A program made the translations under genes and the position numbers. DNA of 64,000 nt from NCBI GenBank assembly GCA_963693085.1, contig OY856413.1, forward strand, positions 546,270,879 through 546,334,878, given 5' to 3'. This DNA comes from Alisma plantago-aquatica (taxonomy: Eukaryota > Streptophyta > Magnoliopsida > Alismatales > Alismataceae). Numbering within the stretch: the first letter of the stretch is position 1; every line of letters begins with the position of its first letter. This document shows positions 25,253 to 39,499 of the stretch, one piece after another. Under the pieces are notes generated by a model. The model had not been told where the DNA came from, did not search any database, and saw nothing but the letters and a program-made list of their open reading frames with translations.

Positions 25253-25499
25253 CTGCATACAAATACACAAGAAGTTAACTGTCACATTACAACTAAAAAC
25301 CAAAACTAAACAAGAGAAAAATAAAAGATAAAAGTTTAGATTGTAGTATCATTAATTCATAGATTGTGTATAAAAGCAAAGTTTAGGGAGCTCAAACAAT
25401 TGAGTGACTCATGGAAAAATGTTTTCAAAAGCCAACAGAAACCAGTTTGAGTCAAGTGTGTTTCAACTGCCCCAGAATAATTTCATACATGTGGATCTA
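25253..25499. other. CACTA sequence upstream of the TNP2 start
   Basis: This is AT-rich, probably intron or leader of the TNP2-like gene, since an AG acceptor precedes its ATG. No other signal was seen. Confidence 0.4.
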
Positions 25500-25680
25500 G
25501 GAAGCACAGACACTTCCCGGAGGCTGCCGTGTCTGTGTCCAATGCGTGTCCAACATGGACACACCTTGGACATGCCTGGACACGTGGCGGACACACCTCT
25601 GACATGTCCACTTTTTTAAAAAAAATATTGAGGTATTGGACATGACTTAGACACTCCATGGACACATCCAAGACACACCA
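25500..25680. repeat. GTGTCC/GGACAC-rich MITE-like segment
   Basis: At least eight copies of GGACAC or GTGTCC lie in 180 bp, with GGACACGTGGCGGACAC in the middle. Such segments are commonly hAT-type MITEs in plants. I could not define termini or a duplication. Confidence 0.4.
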
Positions 25681-27975
25681 TCCCTACCCACTTAAGCTTA
25701 AGCATACGAAAAAAAACCAAACCTTACCCAAATCCCTACCTCATGTTCTACACTGCTCTTGCCCTACCAATATTAGTTAGTTAAGCTTCAGTAGCTGCAA
25801 AAATGTTCCTTCGCCTCCTCTTTTTCTTGCTCCATGTCTTCTTCTCATCTCCCTTCTCTTATTTCATGTTGGTTTTTCATGTGTCTCCTTCTGCTTATCT
25901 TACCACTCCTCCCCTACTTTTCTTCTTGCTTTTTGAGATAAAGGTAGCAGAATATTGCCCTCCCTACGTCTACTCTTTTTCTTGCTTCTCTACATCTACA
26001 TCTTCCCTCCTCTTCTCTTAACCATCCATCTTAAGTAGCTCTCCATGTATTCCATCTTAACTAGTTTGATCTCATCTAATCTTCAACTCAACACCTTATA
26101 TGTATTAATGGGATAACTTCACCTTAAGCATAGAGAGATTATTTTAGGCCATCTAAATCTATCAATAGGAAGTTTAGTGCATATCAAGAGTTCTGCATAC
26201 ATGGTTTGGTAAAAAAGAGCAAGCGACTCAAAAGAGAAAAATGTGAAAATCTGTAAAAGTCATAAAGAATCACCAAAAAAAGGGGAAAACTCCTGAACGT
26301 TGTGAAAAAAACAATGATTGGAGTATTAATCATACCAAACATTCAAGAACCTATTAAATTGTGATAATCACCAATTTTTCTGAAATTCGGAGACTTTCGT
26401 TACTATGGCCTTAAATGTATTTTTTTACATTATGCATAGTAAGGATAGTATTCGACAAGGCAGGCAGGTAACTAACTTAGCCACATGTGGGGGCATTATA
26501 TTTGTTATGTATAAATAGTCATGATTTTATTATACAATATTAATATGTAAGAGTAAATAAGTGATAAACATGTTTATAACTCGATATATATTGAGTTGCA
26601 CCCTATTACAACCTAGATTGTCCGAATATGTCAACCCAAAACCTTCCAGGATTGACAACAAAATCCAACCCGGAATTTTTTTGGGCCGGGTTAGCACTTA
26701 GCAGGTTCAGAGAAAACTTTGACAGCCCTACTTCAAGTATACCCAATGATTGGTGATCTCAACACCCTCTTTGTGGAACCACATTGTGGCAGGAGCACTA
26801 CTTTACTCATAAATGTTGATGGCAATGTTCTTGCAAGGGGTGATGAAGAATAAATTGTCAAACACAATACGATAGATGCGCAAGAGAGTTTGAATCAAGG
26901 ACCTTGACAAATTGAATTTCTTGGCTAATATCTCTCTTAAAAATGAGCTTATCTTTCGATGAAGAAAAGATTTTTGGAAGCCCTTGTTGGACATAATAAC
27001 AAATTATGTTTCTACTTGTGCTTCTTTTTTGAGAGGAGATAAAGCATATCCAAGAAATTGGTCGGAAGGTTCTCATTGATCTGACAATTACTTAAGATTC
27101 AAGCATTGACAAAAGTTCTCGTAACCAGAACATCTAAGAGTTGTTGAAAGGATCTTGAAACTAATCAAGATATCATCAAGAAAGGATAAACATATGAAAA
27201 CAATGATCAGCTTGGTATGCAAGGCCAGGTGAGCTTCCCTTATAATAAAATGTCAACTAGTGGTTACTATGTCCCAAGGGAAAACATAATCACATAGCTG
27301 CAATGTTATTTGGGTACCTACTTGGTTGCCCAGGCACTCACTGCCTCCATAAAAGTTAGGCGTCTAGAAATTTTGGGTGATGGAGTGGGTAGGGTGGTCA
27401 TCTAGGTGGGAAGAAAAGGGGCACCGGGGCGCTAACTGTTTTTCTTGTCTTTTTCTATCCTATCTAGTGATTTTGTCTCATCTTCTCACACAATTGCTTT
27501 TGCAAGTTACTTACAAGTTACAACATACAAAGTGCAACAAATAAGTTAGTCATTCAATCATCCATCCTTATTTGCATGTTCTTTTTACTTGCTTTTTCCT
27601 GTGTTTCATTTATTTCTTCCATCATCTTCACCTTGCTATTCATCTTTTTATTTTTCTATTCTTTCGCATACATTCCTCCTACGTCCCCCTCTTCTCCTCT
27701 TATCAAGTGGGGCTTAAATCCATAAATTCCAATGTCCTTTTTTATTTGTTCTTCAGTAATTCCACCTCTTGTGTTTGCATTTCTCCTAATGTTTTTCCCT
27801 CTCGTCTCGCTCCTAGTGTTGCTTATTTTTTCCCTCTTCGTTTTTCCTTCGTCCCCTCTTTTACAAATCAAAGTTGCTTCCATTTTTACCTTTTATGCTA
27901 GCTCCTTTGTGTCCTCCAACCTACTATTTTTTTTAAACATCTTTATCTTGTGTTACTACTTGCATAACTAATTGT
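25681..27975. other. CACTA interior between TNP2 start and LARD; no gene seen
   Basis: There are pyrimidine-rich stretches (25800-26020, 27560-27960) and AT-rich DNA. A short CTAGGCG/GGCGCC-like patch lies at 27330-27440. The open frames in the pyrimidine-rich parts are compositional, without motifs. This may hold the element's 5' leader, later displaced from its terminus at 43964 by insertions. Confidence 0.4.
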
Positions 27976-27980
27976 CTACA

Positions 27981-30900
27981 TGTTATAACCCCAATTTTTG
28001 TGTTCAATTGGTGAGAAATGTAATTTCTCATATTAAAGATATTTGAACAAATAATCATATATTTGGTTGAGAATAATTGGATTTCGTTAAAATAGCCTTG
28101 TTGTATGATTTGTGGGCTTTATTGGCTATTGGGCCCAATAAAAGGAAAATAACAAAGGAAATTCAATTAGTAAATGGATAATTGAATTTTAAGAAAAGAA
28201 ATATGTGGAAACCTCTAGAAGGCAAATCCAAAGAGGATTTTGTGCCTCTTGGGTTCCTTGGGTACCAAGGAGTCCAAGGTTGCAAAAAGAAAGCAATAGA
28301 AAAAGAAAAGATTAATTAAGTATTTCTTTATGAAGAAAGAAATTGGGAAATAATGATATAATGTGGAAAATGAATGAAAAGAGACATAAATGAGATTTCT
28401 TGGGGAGATTTCGTATCCATGAGGTTCCTAATGATAAAAGGAATACCAATGAGGAAAATAGAAGAAAAATAAAGAGAAATCCTCAAAGAGAGATATTTTA
28501 ATGAGAAATCAACAAGATAATGGGAAATAATGAATAGATAATGCATAAAGATGCATTTAGAAGGATAATGAATATCCAATAAATAGGATTTCGAATCCTT
28601 GAGTTTATTGGGATCCAAGGGGTCCCAATAAAGAAAAAGGAAAGAGAAGGTACCTATAAAAGAAAATAAGAATATAATGTGAATACATTATTAATAAATT
28701 ATGTGGTATTAATGAAGAAAGGGTATTCCCTACAAAAAGGAAATATGATTTCATGGCTAATAAGTTAAAAGCCAAGTATGAAGAGAATAAGAGAGGATAT
28801 TTTCGTATTTCTAAAATAGAGGATATTCAAAAGATAAAAATAAGAGAGAGAATATCCTTCTCTTTGAAGGAATGGTCTTCCTACTTGGAAAGGGATGCGT
28901 TAAGTCATGATTGAGCCGACCTAGGGCTTCTTTTCCCACTCTATATAATGGGGGAGATCCTAGGGTCAAGTTCTGAAGGTCTCCACGTACCTTTCTCCTC
29001 TTACTCCCTCCTTCTTCTCTACTTTTCATCTTCAAACCCTAACCCCTAGAACCCCTGTGAGAACGACGCAAAGAGGAGGAACCAGAGAGTTACGAGGGAC
29101 TCCTGGAGTGCCACAGTGCTAATGAGGAACCTACCCCTCGAGATCGTACCCTAGTGCATGTGCAGCAGAGGCAACTAGGCTGCGGAGATGACCTGTAGTA
29201 TATGGCATGAACGGACGTGTAAACAAGCATCATGGCTGCTGGTTGTTGGCGCCCTGAGTGCGCATGAGGGCGGCGGAGGCAGGGGACGCTTTCCCGGTGA
29301 AGATCGGGTCCAGATCGGAGAGCAGCAGCCGTGCCAACGCCGCGGGTCGGCGGCTAGGGTAGCTGCGATCGACCTGCCCAAGGTTGAAGAAGGGAGGAGC
29401 GCGTTGGACGTTTCTGCCCTCCGCGCTCTAAGGAAGCTATTCACTTACGCAAGGGCAATTTGGTAAAATCATTATGTTTTCAATTTGAGCGCTCGCATGG
29501 GATAGGCGACGTGGCGCCATCTGATTGGCCAGAAGGTAATTTCCTTGCTAAAATCATATCTTGCGATTCGTAACTCGGATTCAAACAAGTAATATATGAA
29601 AGTTGATCAGCAAGACGTGAGGAATTTAAATAAATTATGTTCATAAGCTAATTCCTCTTGCAATTTGAAAAGTGGTGTAATTTATCAACTTTAGCATAAT
29701 GATAATTAAAGAAACCCTACTTTGATATGATTAGAGTGATTAATAGGGTTTAATGAATCATTAGAGTTGATTTTGACCTGTTAAATGTAAAAGGGTACAT
29801 TAAGATCAAAAAGGGTGATCTTTGTACGTAATTAGTTTAATTTGATGATCATGTACATAAATATGATTTAAAATTGAAAAGTACATAAAGCTATCATCTT
29901 TAATGAGTTAAGTAATGAAAAACCCTTAGAATTGATGATAGTTGGGTATAATGATGTTCTATGAATGTTTTGATAGAATATTAACCAATTGATGATAAGG
30001 AGAACAATTTATATCTAAAGAGATGGTATTTATACTTTTGGCTTAAATTAGGGTTCCATACACCTAAGTTTGAATTAATGGACTTAAAACCCTAATTTAG
30101 GAGAACACGTCTTTTAATGATTTAATTGTGCAAATACATGAATAAGACAATGTTATGTTGTATAAATCCAATTTGAGTACCAAAGATCTTTAATGTGAAT
30201 TATTTGGATAATTAGTGTTTCCTAGTGTATAAAAGTGGAAATAGTGATAAATAAGGTTCATAAATGTGAGTTGAACTATAATGAAATATGATTTGTCAAT
30301 TTGAAAGAAACTGAAGGTGATAATTAGCCTTAATGTTGTGGATATGACCTAAAAGGATAAAGATAATAGTTTTAGTGTAAAAGAAACATATTAGACTTAA
30401 TTGACACTCAATTGTGCATATGATGCAGAAATTAGGGTTTGTGAACTAAAAGAGCATTAAAAGTGATAAATGCATAATGAAGGCTAAAACCCTAATAACA
30501 CCCTAAAGTTGGCCTAGAAATCATAAGGTGGAATCCAAGTTGATCTTGTGGATGTTTGAATAAAACAATGACACTTGAATGTTATGCATTATTTTCAGGA
30601 TATTGTTGATTGCCTGTTAATTGTGTTGAATGTTAATGCATGGACATCAAGTTACTATGGATCAGGTATGTGGTTACGCTTATGAATAACCATTCTAGTT
30701 TCACGGTGATTTCTGAATGTTTTACCGGTTGCTTTAAATAAACTGTTGGATGTTTATTTAGTTCATGCAAACTATAATGTGGCTATGACTATCACAAAGA
30801 GTATATGCCTACAAACTTAGATCCTGGTTCTCTCTGTGGCATTATAGCTAACCTAGTACATGGCTGCCTATGGGTAGGTCCATCAGGTTAGAGAAAGGCC

Positions 30901-31574
30901 TAGTACATGGCTACCTATTGGGTAGGTCCATCAGGTCTATGGATGACCTAGTACATGGCTACCTATTGGGTAGGTCCATCAGGTCTATGGGTGACTTAGT
31001 ACATGGCTACCATGGAGGTAGGACCATCAAGTCACGTTGAGTTAGATATTGGGATACCTTCGGGTAGTGCCATGCGACTCTATTACCTAAAAGAGAGGTG
31101 AAATCTATGTCCACTGCAGGGACATCCCAGAGTTTGAGAATATGTATGGATTGAGTTGTACGGCTTAAAATGTAATTCTTGATTGTTAAATGATTAATTG
31201 AATGATTATATTGTTACCATAGTTGAACATTATTTGTTTCCCCCACATACCAGCTACGGCTGACCGACGTTTTGTTTGTCGGCATTTTAGGTACAATGCA
31301 AAGAACAAACAGTAAAGTGGCACATGTGATACTCAATGAGAATTAAAGTGCAAAGGAGGATTAGATAGATTAGTATCGGTGTAGATGGAAGAATAGATAT
31401 CCAAGTTTTCAAAAGGTATGTAAAGAAAAATTTTATTACCATTTTCAGTATAGTCTGTTAGAATTTAATAATTGTTTATGGTTATATGTCGAACCTTTGA
31501 TCCGGGATTAATGGGTGTGGCTCAACCTCTTGGTCTCCCTTAATTGGGGGTTATCGGGAGGTGGGGTCGTAACA
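27981..31574 (+). repeat. 5' LTR of LARD
   Basis: It has a TATA-like CTATATAATG at 28941, followed by a GC-rich transcribed part (about 29040-29400), and a four-copy 48-bp tandem repeat at 30851-31042. It ends CGTAACA two bases before the primer site. Confidence 0.95.
30851..31042 (+). repeat. 48-bp tandem repeat, 4 copies (in 5' LTR)
   Basis: Units begin CCTAGTACATGGCTACCTAT and contain GGGTAGGTCCATCAGGT. The two middle units are nearly identical and the outer two are diverged. The 3' LTR carries the same array at 38771-38962. Confidence 0.95.
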
Positions 31575-31576
31575 TT

Positions 31577-31589
31577 TGGTATCAGAGCA
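31577..31589 (+). other. Primer binding site of LARD (initiator-Met tRNA)
   Basis: TGGTATCAGAGCA starts two bases after the LTR end. Confidence 0.92.
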
Positions 31590-34500
31590 TAGGTTCCTCA
31601 TTTAACCACTAATAATTATTAAATTTTACAAACTCCATAGAACCCAAGGGAGTTATTAGAGGAGTATCTGAAAGACGAAGGTGTCTAGAAAGGGATCACG
31701 ACCGGGGGCTGACAAGATTTTCCTCCGCACCGCTAGTCGGAATACGAGGACTCCCGGACCCGTGTGACCGCCTGGCCAAAGTCTTAGGGTATGAATCAAA
31801 ATAAGATACCTTTAGGATTTCTCATCTTATTCATCCCTTCTCATCACAAAATTCTGATAAGGACATAAAGGATTAGGATTTCCTTTCTTCTCCTCACCCT
31901 CTTGAGGTATGGGTAAGGTTGATAAGGTTTAAGGGATCCTCCCCCCCACATTAAAGGAAATGCATGTAAATAAGATGTCATGGACATAAGCTTAATAGAG
32001 TAAGCGCAAATTAAAGAATAGATACATGCTTAGATCGTATGACATAGGTTGTCATGTCCTCAGAAGAGACCTGAGGCTAGACCTTCTTGTCAGGAGGATA
32101 AGTCAGTCTTGGAGATAGAGATCTCCATTGCTAGTAGAAACCTGGCACATCCTATGAGGATGATGCTAACCCTAACCCTAAGTGATGGTTAGAGAGAGAT
32201 GAGTTGGACCAGGTGTTTGAAGGGACATGCCTTTGGGATGCCATATGATCCATGGATGACCGAACACCTTTGGCAACCCAACCCTGGGAAGGATCGTGCA
32301 TGTCAGGATAAAGGATAACTCCTTAGATGATGAGGTTAGTGAAGGACCTTAGAAACCCTATGGGCTTGTGCAAGTAGGGTATAGCTGGCACCTAGGGCAC
32401 GTCATAATGTTGACGGTAGGATGAAACCATGGATAAGGAATCATGATGGAGCATAAAGGGTTATGGATGATCTTGAGCAACCATAAGTTCGAACCTAGGC
32501 TTCACCCATGTAGAGCATGCCTTTGAGGTTGATCCTTCAGGAAGAAAGGACCTCTAATGGTGAGGTTGGATGTAGGGTTAGCTCTCGAGAGAGCAGGAAA
32601 CCCAGTAAGAAGGTTGGGAGCCTAAAAACCCTGAACAGTGAATGATAGTGGTTGCCTCATGATCGATCCCTGAAGGTTGATAATACCTTGGTTGTCTTGA
32701 GAGGGACCAATCCCTGAGAGAAGATGAAGCTTCTGGTACCTACGTGCCTATGGTAGAGATGTTTACCTTCCGAGGTAGGAAGAAGAGTTCCTTAGACCTA
32801 GAAAGGTTTAGTAGCAGGTTATGAGGCCGTGTACCTTGTTGGTTGTCCTTAAGGAGGACCCAATCCTAAGTGTTGCTTGAGTTGAAGGATGACAAGGAGT
32901 GCGTGTCATGCCTTTTTCATGCTTGGTTTGTAGTTAAGAGATAGAGCATGCAGTGAACCTAGGGTTCCTAGGCTTAAGAGGGGAAGTGGTATACCTAATG
33001 CTCATGATGAGAATTAAGTTTCTATAGTTTCGAGCATGGTACGCCTCATGAATAAAGGAAAAGGAAAGCCCCTTACGTTTAAGGTATGTTTGGTGAAACC
33101 CCCCTTACAGCTAGGTTGATGATAAAGGGGAAAGTTTTATCTTGATCCAACATCGAGGAAAGAAGGATAAGTATGACCTAGCATGGTACAGGGAGTGGGC
33201 TACTTATGCCTTAATGGTTTACTAGGGTTAAGTAGGCTCGTGTGGATGTAAACCCTAGACCTAAGATCTTTTGTGACCTCAGAGATAGTTTTCCTCCCAT
33301 CCTGGGAGAGGGACCCCTTTGGAAGGGTGTATATCAGTTTTGGTTAGTTTAAGGTAACCTAAAGGGGTCTCTTAGGATCTTGAAAAGCTAAGCAAAAAGT
33401 ACATGGTATGAGAATGAACCTGTAGACCCATAGATATCCATCTCTAATTGCATATGAATGCGTTACCATGGAGGTAACCGGTATAGGGCTTGACCAAGGT
33501 AGGCGAGTTGCCATGATCCCCATGAAAGGATGAAGGTCAACCCATGAATGCAGAAAGAGAGATGATGAAGACTTGGGTAAGGTTCTAAGTGAACATGTAC
33601 TATTATGGAGAATCCTAAGTCTCTCCTAGGGTCAGGTAGGGATAAGTCCGATGAAAGTAGGAGTTGCCTAATTCCCCAATTGCACATGACCATAGGGTCG
33701 GGAGGTAACAGCTATCATTGTCTAAGGGCCATGGGTTAGGAGATTGATCACCTTCATGAACTCATGGGACCCAAAGGGCAGATGAGTAGGGCACTCTCTT
33801 GATGCATGAGGGAAGAAGGATGACCCCAAAAGAGTCGGTACCCTATAAACCTAGAGGAGATGACCAAGGATATAAACCTCAGTAGGTTCAAGATTAGTTT
33901 GTTATCATGATGTCTGTGATGTAGAGACATATGTGGCACGTTGCAACTTAGATGTAAAGGTGTATTGACAAGGTGGGATGTACCATCTCTACTCTTGGAA
34001 CAGGAAGAACTCAGTATTTGGACTGCAGCCAAATGCTTATTTCCTCTTGTTATGGGGGTGAGAGATAGGACATTACGCATGCCATACACCAAGGATAAGA
34101 GATTATGTAGGTTGGAACGTTGCCATGAGAAATGGGGATAGAGAAGATAACCTACCCTGGTAAAGTGAATGATACATGGATGGTTTGTAAACACTAAGAG
34201 GAACGAGGTAGTTCCCTTATGAGGATGTTTTTAGCATGAGCTATGTGGAACTTACCAGTTATACCAGGTTGAGTTTGATCACCATGATGATGGAACCAGA
34301 GAGTGTTCTTATGAAGATGAACATATAGTTTGAGGTGACATGATAAGTGAAATACATGGAAGTGTATGTCTTCAATGTTACCTAATACCTAAGGATGTGA
34401 AGTGGTAATGGATGCTCTGGTTGAGATACATCTGACTTGCTTAGAAGTTAGAAGAGGTTGTTTGTCTAACCCTAAGTTTGAAAAGGAGAGGTGTTTGGAT

Positions 34501-35900
34501 AACACTCAGATGTAACAAGATGCGTTGAAAAGTTAAGAGTTGTTTAGTTAGCCAGCCTAGTTCTTGATACAATGAAAGAATGGTGGTAGAACCTCAAGTG
34601 CACTTCTTTGGAAAAGAAGGTGATGAAACCCTGACAAGAGTGGTTTAGGGTTTCGAAGGAATCGATCTTAAAAGAATCATGACATACAGGAAATCATGAT
34701 ACACCATGGAAAATGGCAATAGCACGTTAGGTGCTTAAGATGAGGTTGCATGTGGTTTATGGCCATGCAAGCCAGGAGGTAAAGGACGAACCTCGGTAAC
34801 CCAGTGTATCGTTATGGAGGACAAAAGAATCCCTGAGAAGGAATGATAGCTCAACACTATGGATGTTGTGATAGGTCTTCCCTGGACCAAAGAAGGTCAA
34901 GATACAATATGGGTTATGGTAGGTCGCCTTACCTAGATAATATGAGAAAGGAAGAGTTCGGTTAAGGGACAGATCTAGTTGAACTACCCATGAGAGAGAT
35001 GGTTCAACTACACCATAAAGCAAGTTCAAAGGTTCTTGAGTTGGAACTAAAGGTTCCCTTCCAAAAGGTGGAAGTAGGTACATGAAGAACTCAATGTTAA
35101 TATAGTTTATCACCCCTAACTATGGTTAGTATGATCCAGACTAAAGGGGTCTGATGAGGGCATGTGTGCTCGTTCAGGGTGATATCTAGAGATAGCTTTT
35201 TTCATACGAAAGATGTGACAATGACCACCATAGCCACTATCGGGTTTTATATGAAGCTCTGTAAAGGAGGTTGTGTCGGTCATCACTTCAGCAAGGTGAT
35301 GTTAGTGAAAGGGGCCACATGCTGGTTAGAGAAGGACCACATGATGGTTAGAAAAGGACCACAGTGCGTGTAGATGAAGTCACTTTGATTGTTCAAGGGC
35401 TAAAAGGAGCCTAGAGACGATAAGAGTCGTGAGCAGATGCAAAGTAGACTGACATACAAGCTACTGTGGGAGAAAATGTGACATGAAAATCCGACCCCTC
35501 TAAGTTATAATTAAGAGAGCTGAGTCCCTGATACATGGGTCCATTAGAGATGGATGGGTGGAGAAGGTTAGGTTTGACCCTACCCCTCAGGATAGAGTAA
35601 TGGGAGATGTTTTCCATGTGTCTAATTTAGAGCACTATGTGAGGTACCCGACCATGTGCTGAGCAATGAACCTAGTGAGCCCCAAGGGAGGCTGAAATGA
35701 CCTGAGTCACCTGTGCAGTTATAGACGCCAGAGTGAAAGGACCCAGAGAAAAGAATAAGTGATGATAAAGGTTCTTTGTAAGTGCCATGGGTAAGGCAAA
35801 ACCACATAGGGGCCAATGATGGACATGGAAAAGTCTTATCCTGAATTGTTTGTTTGCTTGCCTGAATTTTGAGGACAAAATTCCTATAAGAGGGGAAGGA
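31590..35900 (+). other. Non-coding interior of LARD
   Basis: There is no frame with gag, protease, RT or integrase motifs in any direction; the longest frames (up to 146 codons, minus strand) have no domain features. It ends with a polypurine tract ATAAGAGGGGAAGGA at 35886-35900, adjacent to the 3' LTR. Confidence 0.85.
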
Positions 35901-38900
35901 TGTTATAACCCCAATTTTTGTGTTCAATTGGTGAGAAATGTAATTTCTCATATTAAAGATATTTGAACAAATAATCATATATTTGGTTGAGAATAATTGG
36001 ATTTCGTTAAAATAGCCTTGTTGTATGATTTGTGGGCTTTATTGGCTATTGGGCCCAATAAAAGGAAAATAACAAAGGAAATTCAATTAGTAAATGGATA
36101 ATTGAATTTTAAGAAAAGAAATATGTGGAAACCTCTAGAAGGCAAATCCAAAGAGGATTTTGTGCCTCTTGGGTTCCTTGGGTACCAAGGAGTCCAAGGT
36201 TGCAAAAAGAAAGCAATAGAAAAAGAAAAGATTAATTAAGTATTTCTTTATGAAGAAAGAAATTGGGAAATAATGATATAATGTGGAAAATGAATGAAAA
36301 GAGACATAAATGAGATTTCTTGGGGAGATTTCGTATCCATGAGGTTCCTAATGATAAAAGGAATACCAATGAGGAAAATAGAAGAAAAATAAAGAGAAAT
36401 CCTCAAAGAGAGATATTTTAATGAGAAATAAACAAGATAATGGGAAATAATGAATAGATAATGCATAAAGATGCATTTAGAAGGATAATGAATATCCAAT
36501 AAAAAGGATTTCGAATCCTTGAGTTTATTGGGATCCAAGGAGTCCCAATAAAGAAAAAGGAAAGAGAAGGTACCTATAAAAGAAAATAAGAATATAATGT
36601 GAATACATTATTAATAAATTATGTGGTATTAATGAAGAAAGGGTATTCCCTACAAAAAGGAAATATGATTTCATGGCTAATAAGTTAAAAGCCAAGTATG
36701 AAGAGAATAAGAGAGGATATTTTCGTATTTCTAAAATAGAGGATATTCAAAAGATAAAAAGAAGATAGAGAATATCCTTCTCTTTGAAGGAATGGTCTTA
36801 CTACTTGGAAAGGGATGTGTTAAGTCATGATTGAGCCGACCTAGGGCTTCTTTTCCCACTCTATATAATGGGGGAGATCCTAGGGTCAAGTTCTGAAGGT
36901 CTCCACGTACCTTTCTCCTCTTACTCCCTCCTTCTTCTCTACTTTTCATCTTCAAACCCTAACCCCTAGAACCCCTATGAGAACGACGCAAAGAGGAGGA
37001 ACCAGAGAGTTGCGAGGGACTCCTGGAGTGCCACGGTGCTAATGAGGAACCTACCCCTCGAGATCGTACCCTAGTGCATGTGCAGCAGAGGCAACTAGGC
37101 TGCGGAGACGACCTGCAGTATATGGCCTGAATGGACGTGTAAACAAGCATCATGGCTGTTGGTTGTTGGCGCCCTGAGTGCGCATGAGGGCGGCGGAGGC
37201 AGGGGATGCTTTCCCGGTGAAGCTCGGGTCCAGATCGGAGAGCAGCAGCCGTGCCAACGCCGCGGGTCGGCGGCTAGGGTAGCTGCGATCGACCTGCCCA
37301 AGGTTGAAGAAGGGAGGAGCGCGTTGGACGTTTCTGCCCTCTGCACTCTAAGGAAGCTATTCACTTACGCAAGGGCAATTTGGTAAAATCATTATGTTTT
37401 CAAATTGAGCGCTCGCATGGGATAGGCGACGTGGCGCCATCCGATTGGCCAGAAGGTAATTTCCTTGCTAAAATCATATCTTGCGATTCGTAACTCGGAT
37501 TAAAACAAGTAATATATGAAAGTTGATCAGCAAGACGTGAGGAATTTAAATAAATTATGTTCATAAGCCAATTCCTCTTGCAATTTTAAAAGTGGTGTAA
37601 TTTATCAACTTTAGCATAATGATAATTAAAGAAACCCTACTTTGATATGATTAGAGTGATTAATAGGGTTTAATGAATCATTAGAGTTGATTTTGACCTG
37701 TTAAATGTAAAAGGGTACATTAAGATCGAAAAGGGTGATCTTTGTATGTAATTAGTTTAATTTGATGATCATGTACATAAATATGATTTAAAATTGAAAA
37801 GTACATAAAGTTATCATCTTTAATGAGTTAAGTAATGAAAAGCCCTTAGAATTGATGATAGTTGGGTATAATGATGTTCTATGAATGTTTTGATAGAATA
37901 TTAACCAATTGATGATAAGGAGAACAATTTATATCTAAAGAGATGGTATTTATACTTTTGGCTTAAATTAGGGTTCCATACACCTAAGTTTGAATTAATG
38001 GACTTAAAACCCTAATTTAGGAGAACACGTCTTTTAATGATTTAATTGTGCAAATACATGAATAAGACAATGTTATGTTGTATAAATCCAATTTGAGTAC
38101 CAAAGATCTTTAATGTGAATTATTTGGATAATTAGTGTTTCCTAGTGTATAAAAGTGGAAATAGTGATAAATAAGGTTCATAAATGTGAGTTGAACTATA
38201 ATGAAATATGATTTGTCAATTTGAAAGAAACTGAAGGTGATAATTAGCCTTAATGTTGTGGATATGACCTAAAAGGATAAAGATAACAATTTTAGTGTAA
38301 AAGAAACATATTAGACTTAATTGACACTCAATTGTGCATATGATGCATAAATTCGGGTTTGTGAACTAAAAGAGCATTAAAAGTGATAAATGCATAATGA
38401 AGGCTAAAACCCTAATAACACCCTAAAGTTGGCCTAGAAATCATAAGGTGGAATCCAAGTTGATCTTGTGGATGTTTGAATAAAACAATGACACTTGAAT
38501 GTTATGCATTATTTTCAGGATATTGTTGATTGCCCGTTAGTTGTGTTGAATGTTAATGCATGGACATCAAGTTACTATGGATCAGGTATGTGGTTACACT
38601 TATGAATAACCGTTCTAGTTTCACGGTGATTTCCGAATGTTTTACCGGTTGCTTTAAATAAACTGTTGGATGTTTATTTAGTTCATGCAAACTATAATGT
38701 GGCTATGACTATCACAAAGAGTATATGCCTACAAACTCAGATCCTGGTTCTCTCTATGGCATCATAGCTAACCTAGTACATGGCTGCCTATGGGTAGGTC
38801 CATCAGGTTAGAGAAAGGCCTAGTACATGGCTACCTATTGGGTAGGTCCATCAGGTCTATGGATGACCTAGTACATGGCTACCTATTGGGTAGGTCCATC

Positions 38901-39494
38901 AGGTCTATGGGTGACTTAGTACATGGCTACCATGGAGGTAGGACCATCAAGTCACGTTGAGTTAGATATTGGGCTACCTTCGGGTAGTGCCATGCGACTC
39001 TATTACCTAAAAGAGAGGTGAAATCTATGTCCACTGCAGGGACAGCCCAGAGTTCGAGAATATGTATGGATTGAGTTGTACGGCTTAAAATGTAATTCTT
39101 GATTGTTAAATGATTAATTGAATGATTATATTGTTACCATAGTTGAACATTATTTGTTTCCCCCACATACCAGCTACGGCTGACCGACGTTTTGTTTGTC
39201 GGCATTTTAGGTACAATGCAAAGAACAAACAGTAAAGTGGCACATGTGATACTCAATGAGAATTAAAGTGCAAAGGAGGATTAGATAGATTAGTATCGGT
39301 GTAGATGGAAGAATAGATATCCAAGTTTTCAAAAGGTATGTAAAGAAAAATTTTATTACCATTTTCAGTATAGTCTGTTAGAATTTAATAATTGTTTATG
39401 GTTATATGTCGAACCTTTGATCCGGGATTAATGGGTGCGGCTCAACCTCTTGGTCTCCCTTAATTGGGGGTTATCGGGAGGTGGGGTCGTAACA
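35901..39494 (+). repeat. 3' LTR of LARD
   Basis: This is the same length as the 5' LTR with only substitutions between them. It is followed by the duplicated target CTACA. Confidence 0.95.
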
Positions 39495-39499
39495 CTACA

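Larger units (their letters stand above)
27981..39494 (+). mobile_element. LARD: large non-coding LTR retrotransposon, 11.5 kb
   Basis: Two LTRs of exactly 3594 bp (27981-31574 and 35901-39494) flank a 4326-bp interior. The LTRs start TGTTATAACCCC and end GTCGTAACA. A perfect 5-bp duplication CTACA flanks the element (27976-27980 and 39495-39499). A primer site (TGGTATCAGAGC) and a polypurine tract are present, but the interior encodes no gag or pol. I count about 44 substitutions and no gaps between the LTRs (about 1.2%). This architecture fits the LARD class, which depends on proteins from an autonomous partner. Confidence 0.95.

Noticed and set aside
25803..27971. Hydrophobic-looking frames (many F, L, S, C) in pyrimidine-rich DNA
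   Set aside because: Poly-pyrimidine composition mimics membrane proteins; no start context, splice evidence or homology.
29188..29466. Overlapping open frames on both strands in the GC-rich part of both LARD LTRs (also 37095-37386)
   Set aside because: They arise from GC-rich composition in the transcribed LTR part, have no domain, and the LTR is not expected to code.
30851..31042. Four evenly spaced repeats considered as a CRISPR-like array
   Set aside because: Plant LTR tandem repeat of 48 bp without unique spacers, present in both LTRs.
34757..35978. Minus-strand frames of 118 codons within the LARD interior
   Set aside because: No recognisable retroviral or host domain; consistent with chance in moderately GC DNA.
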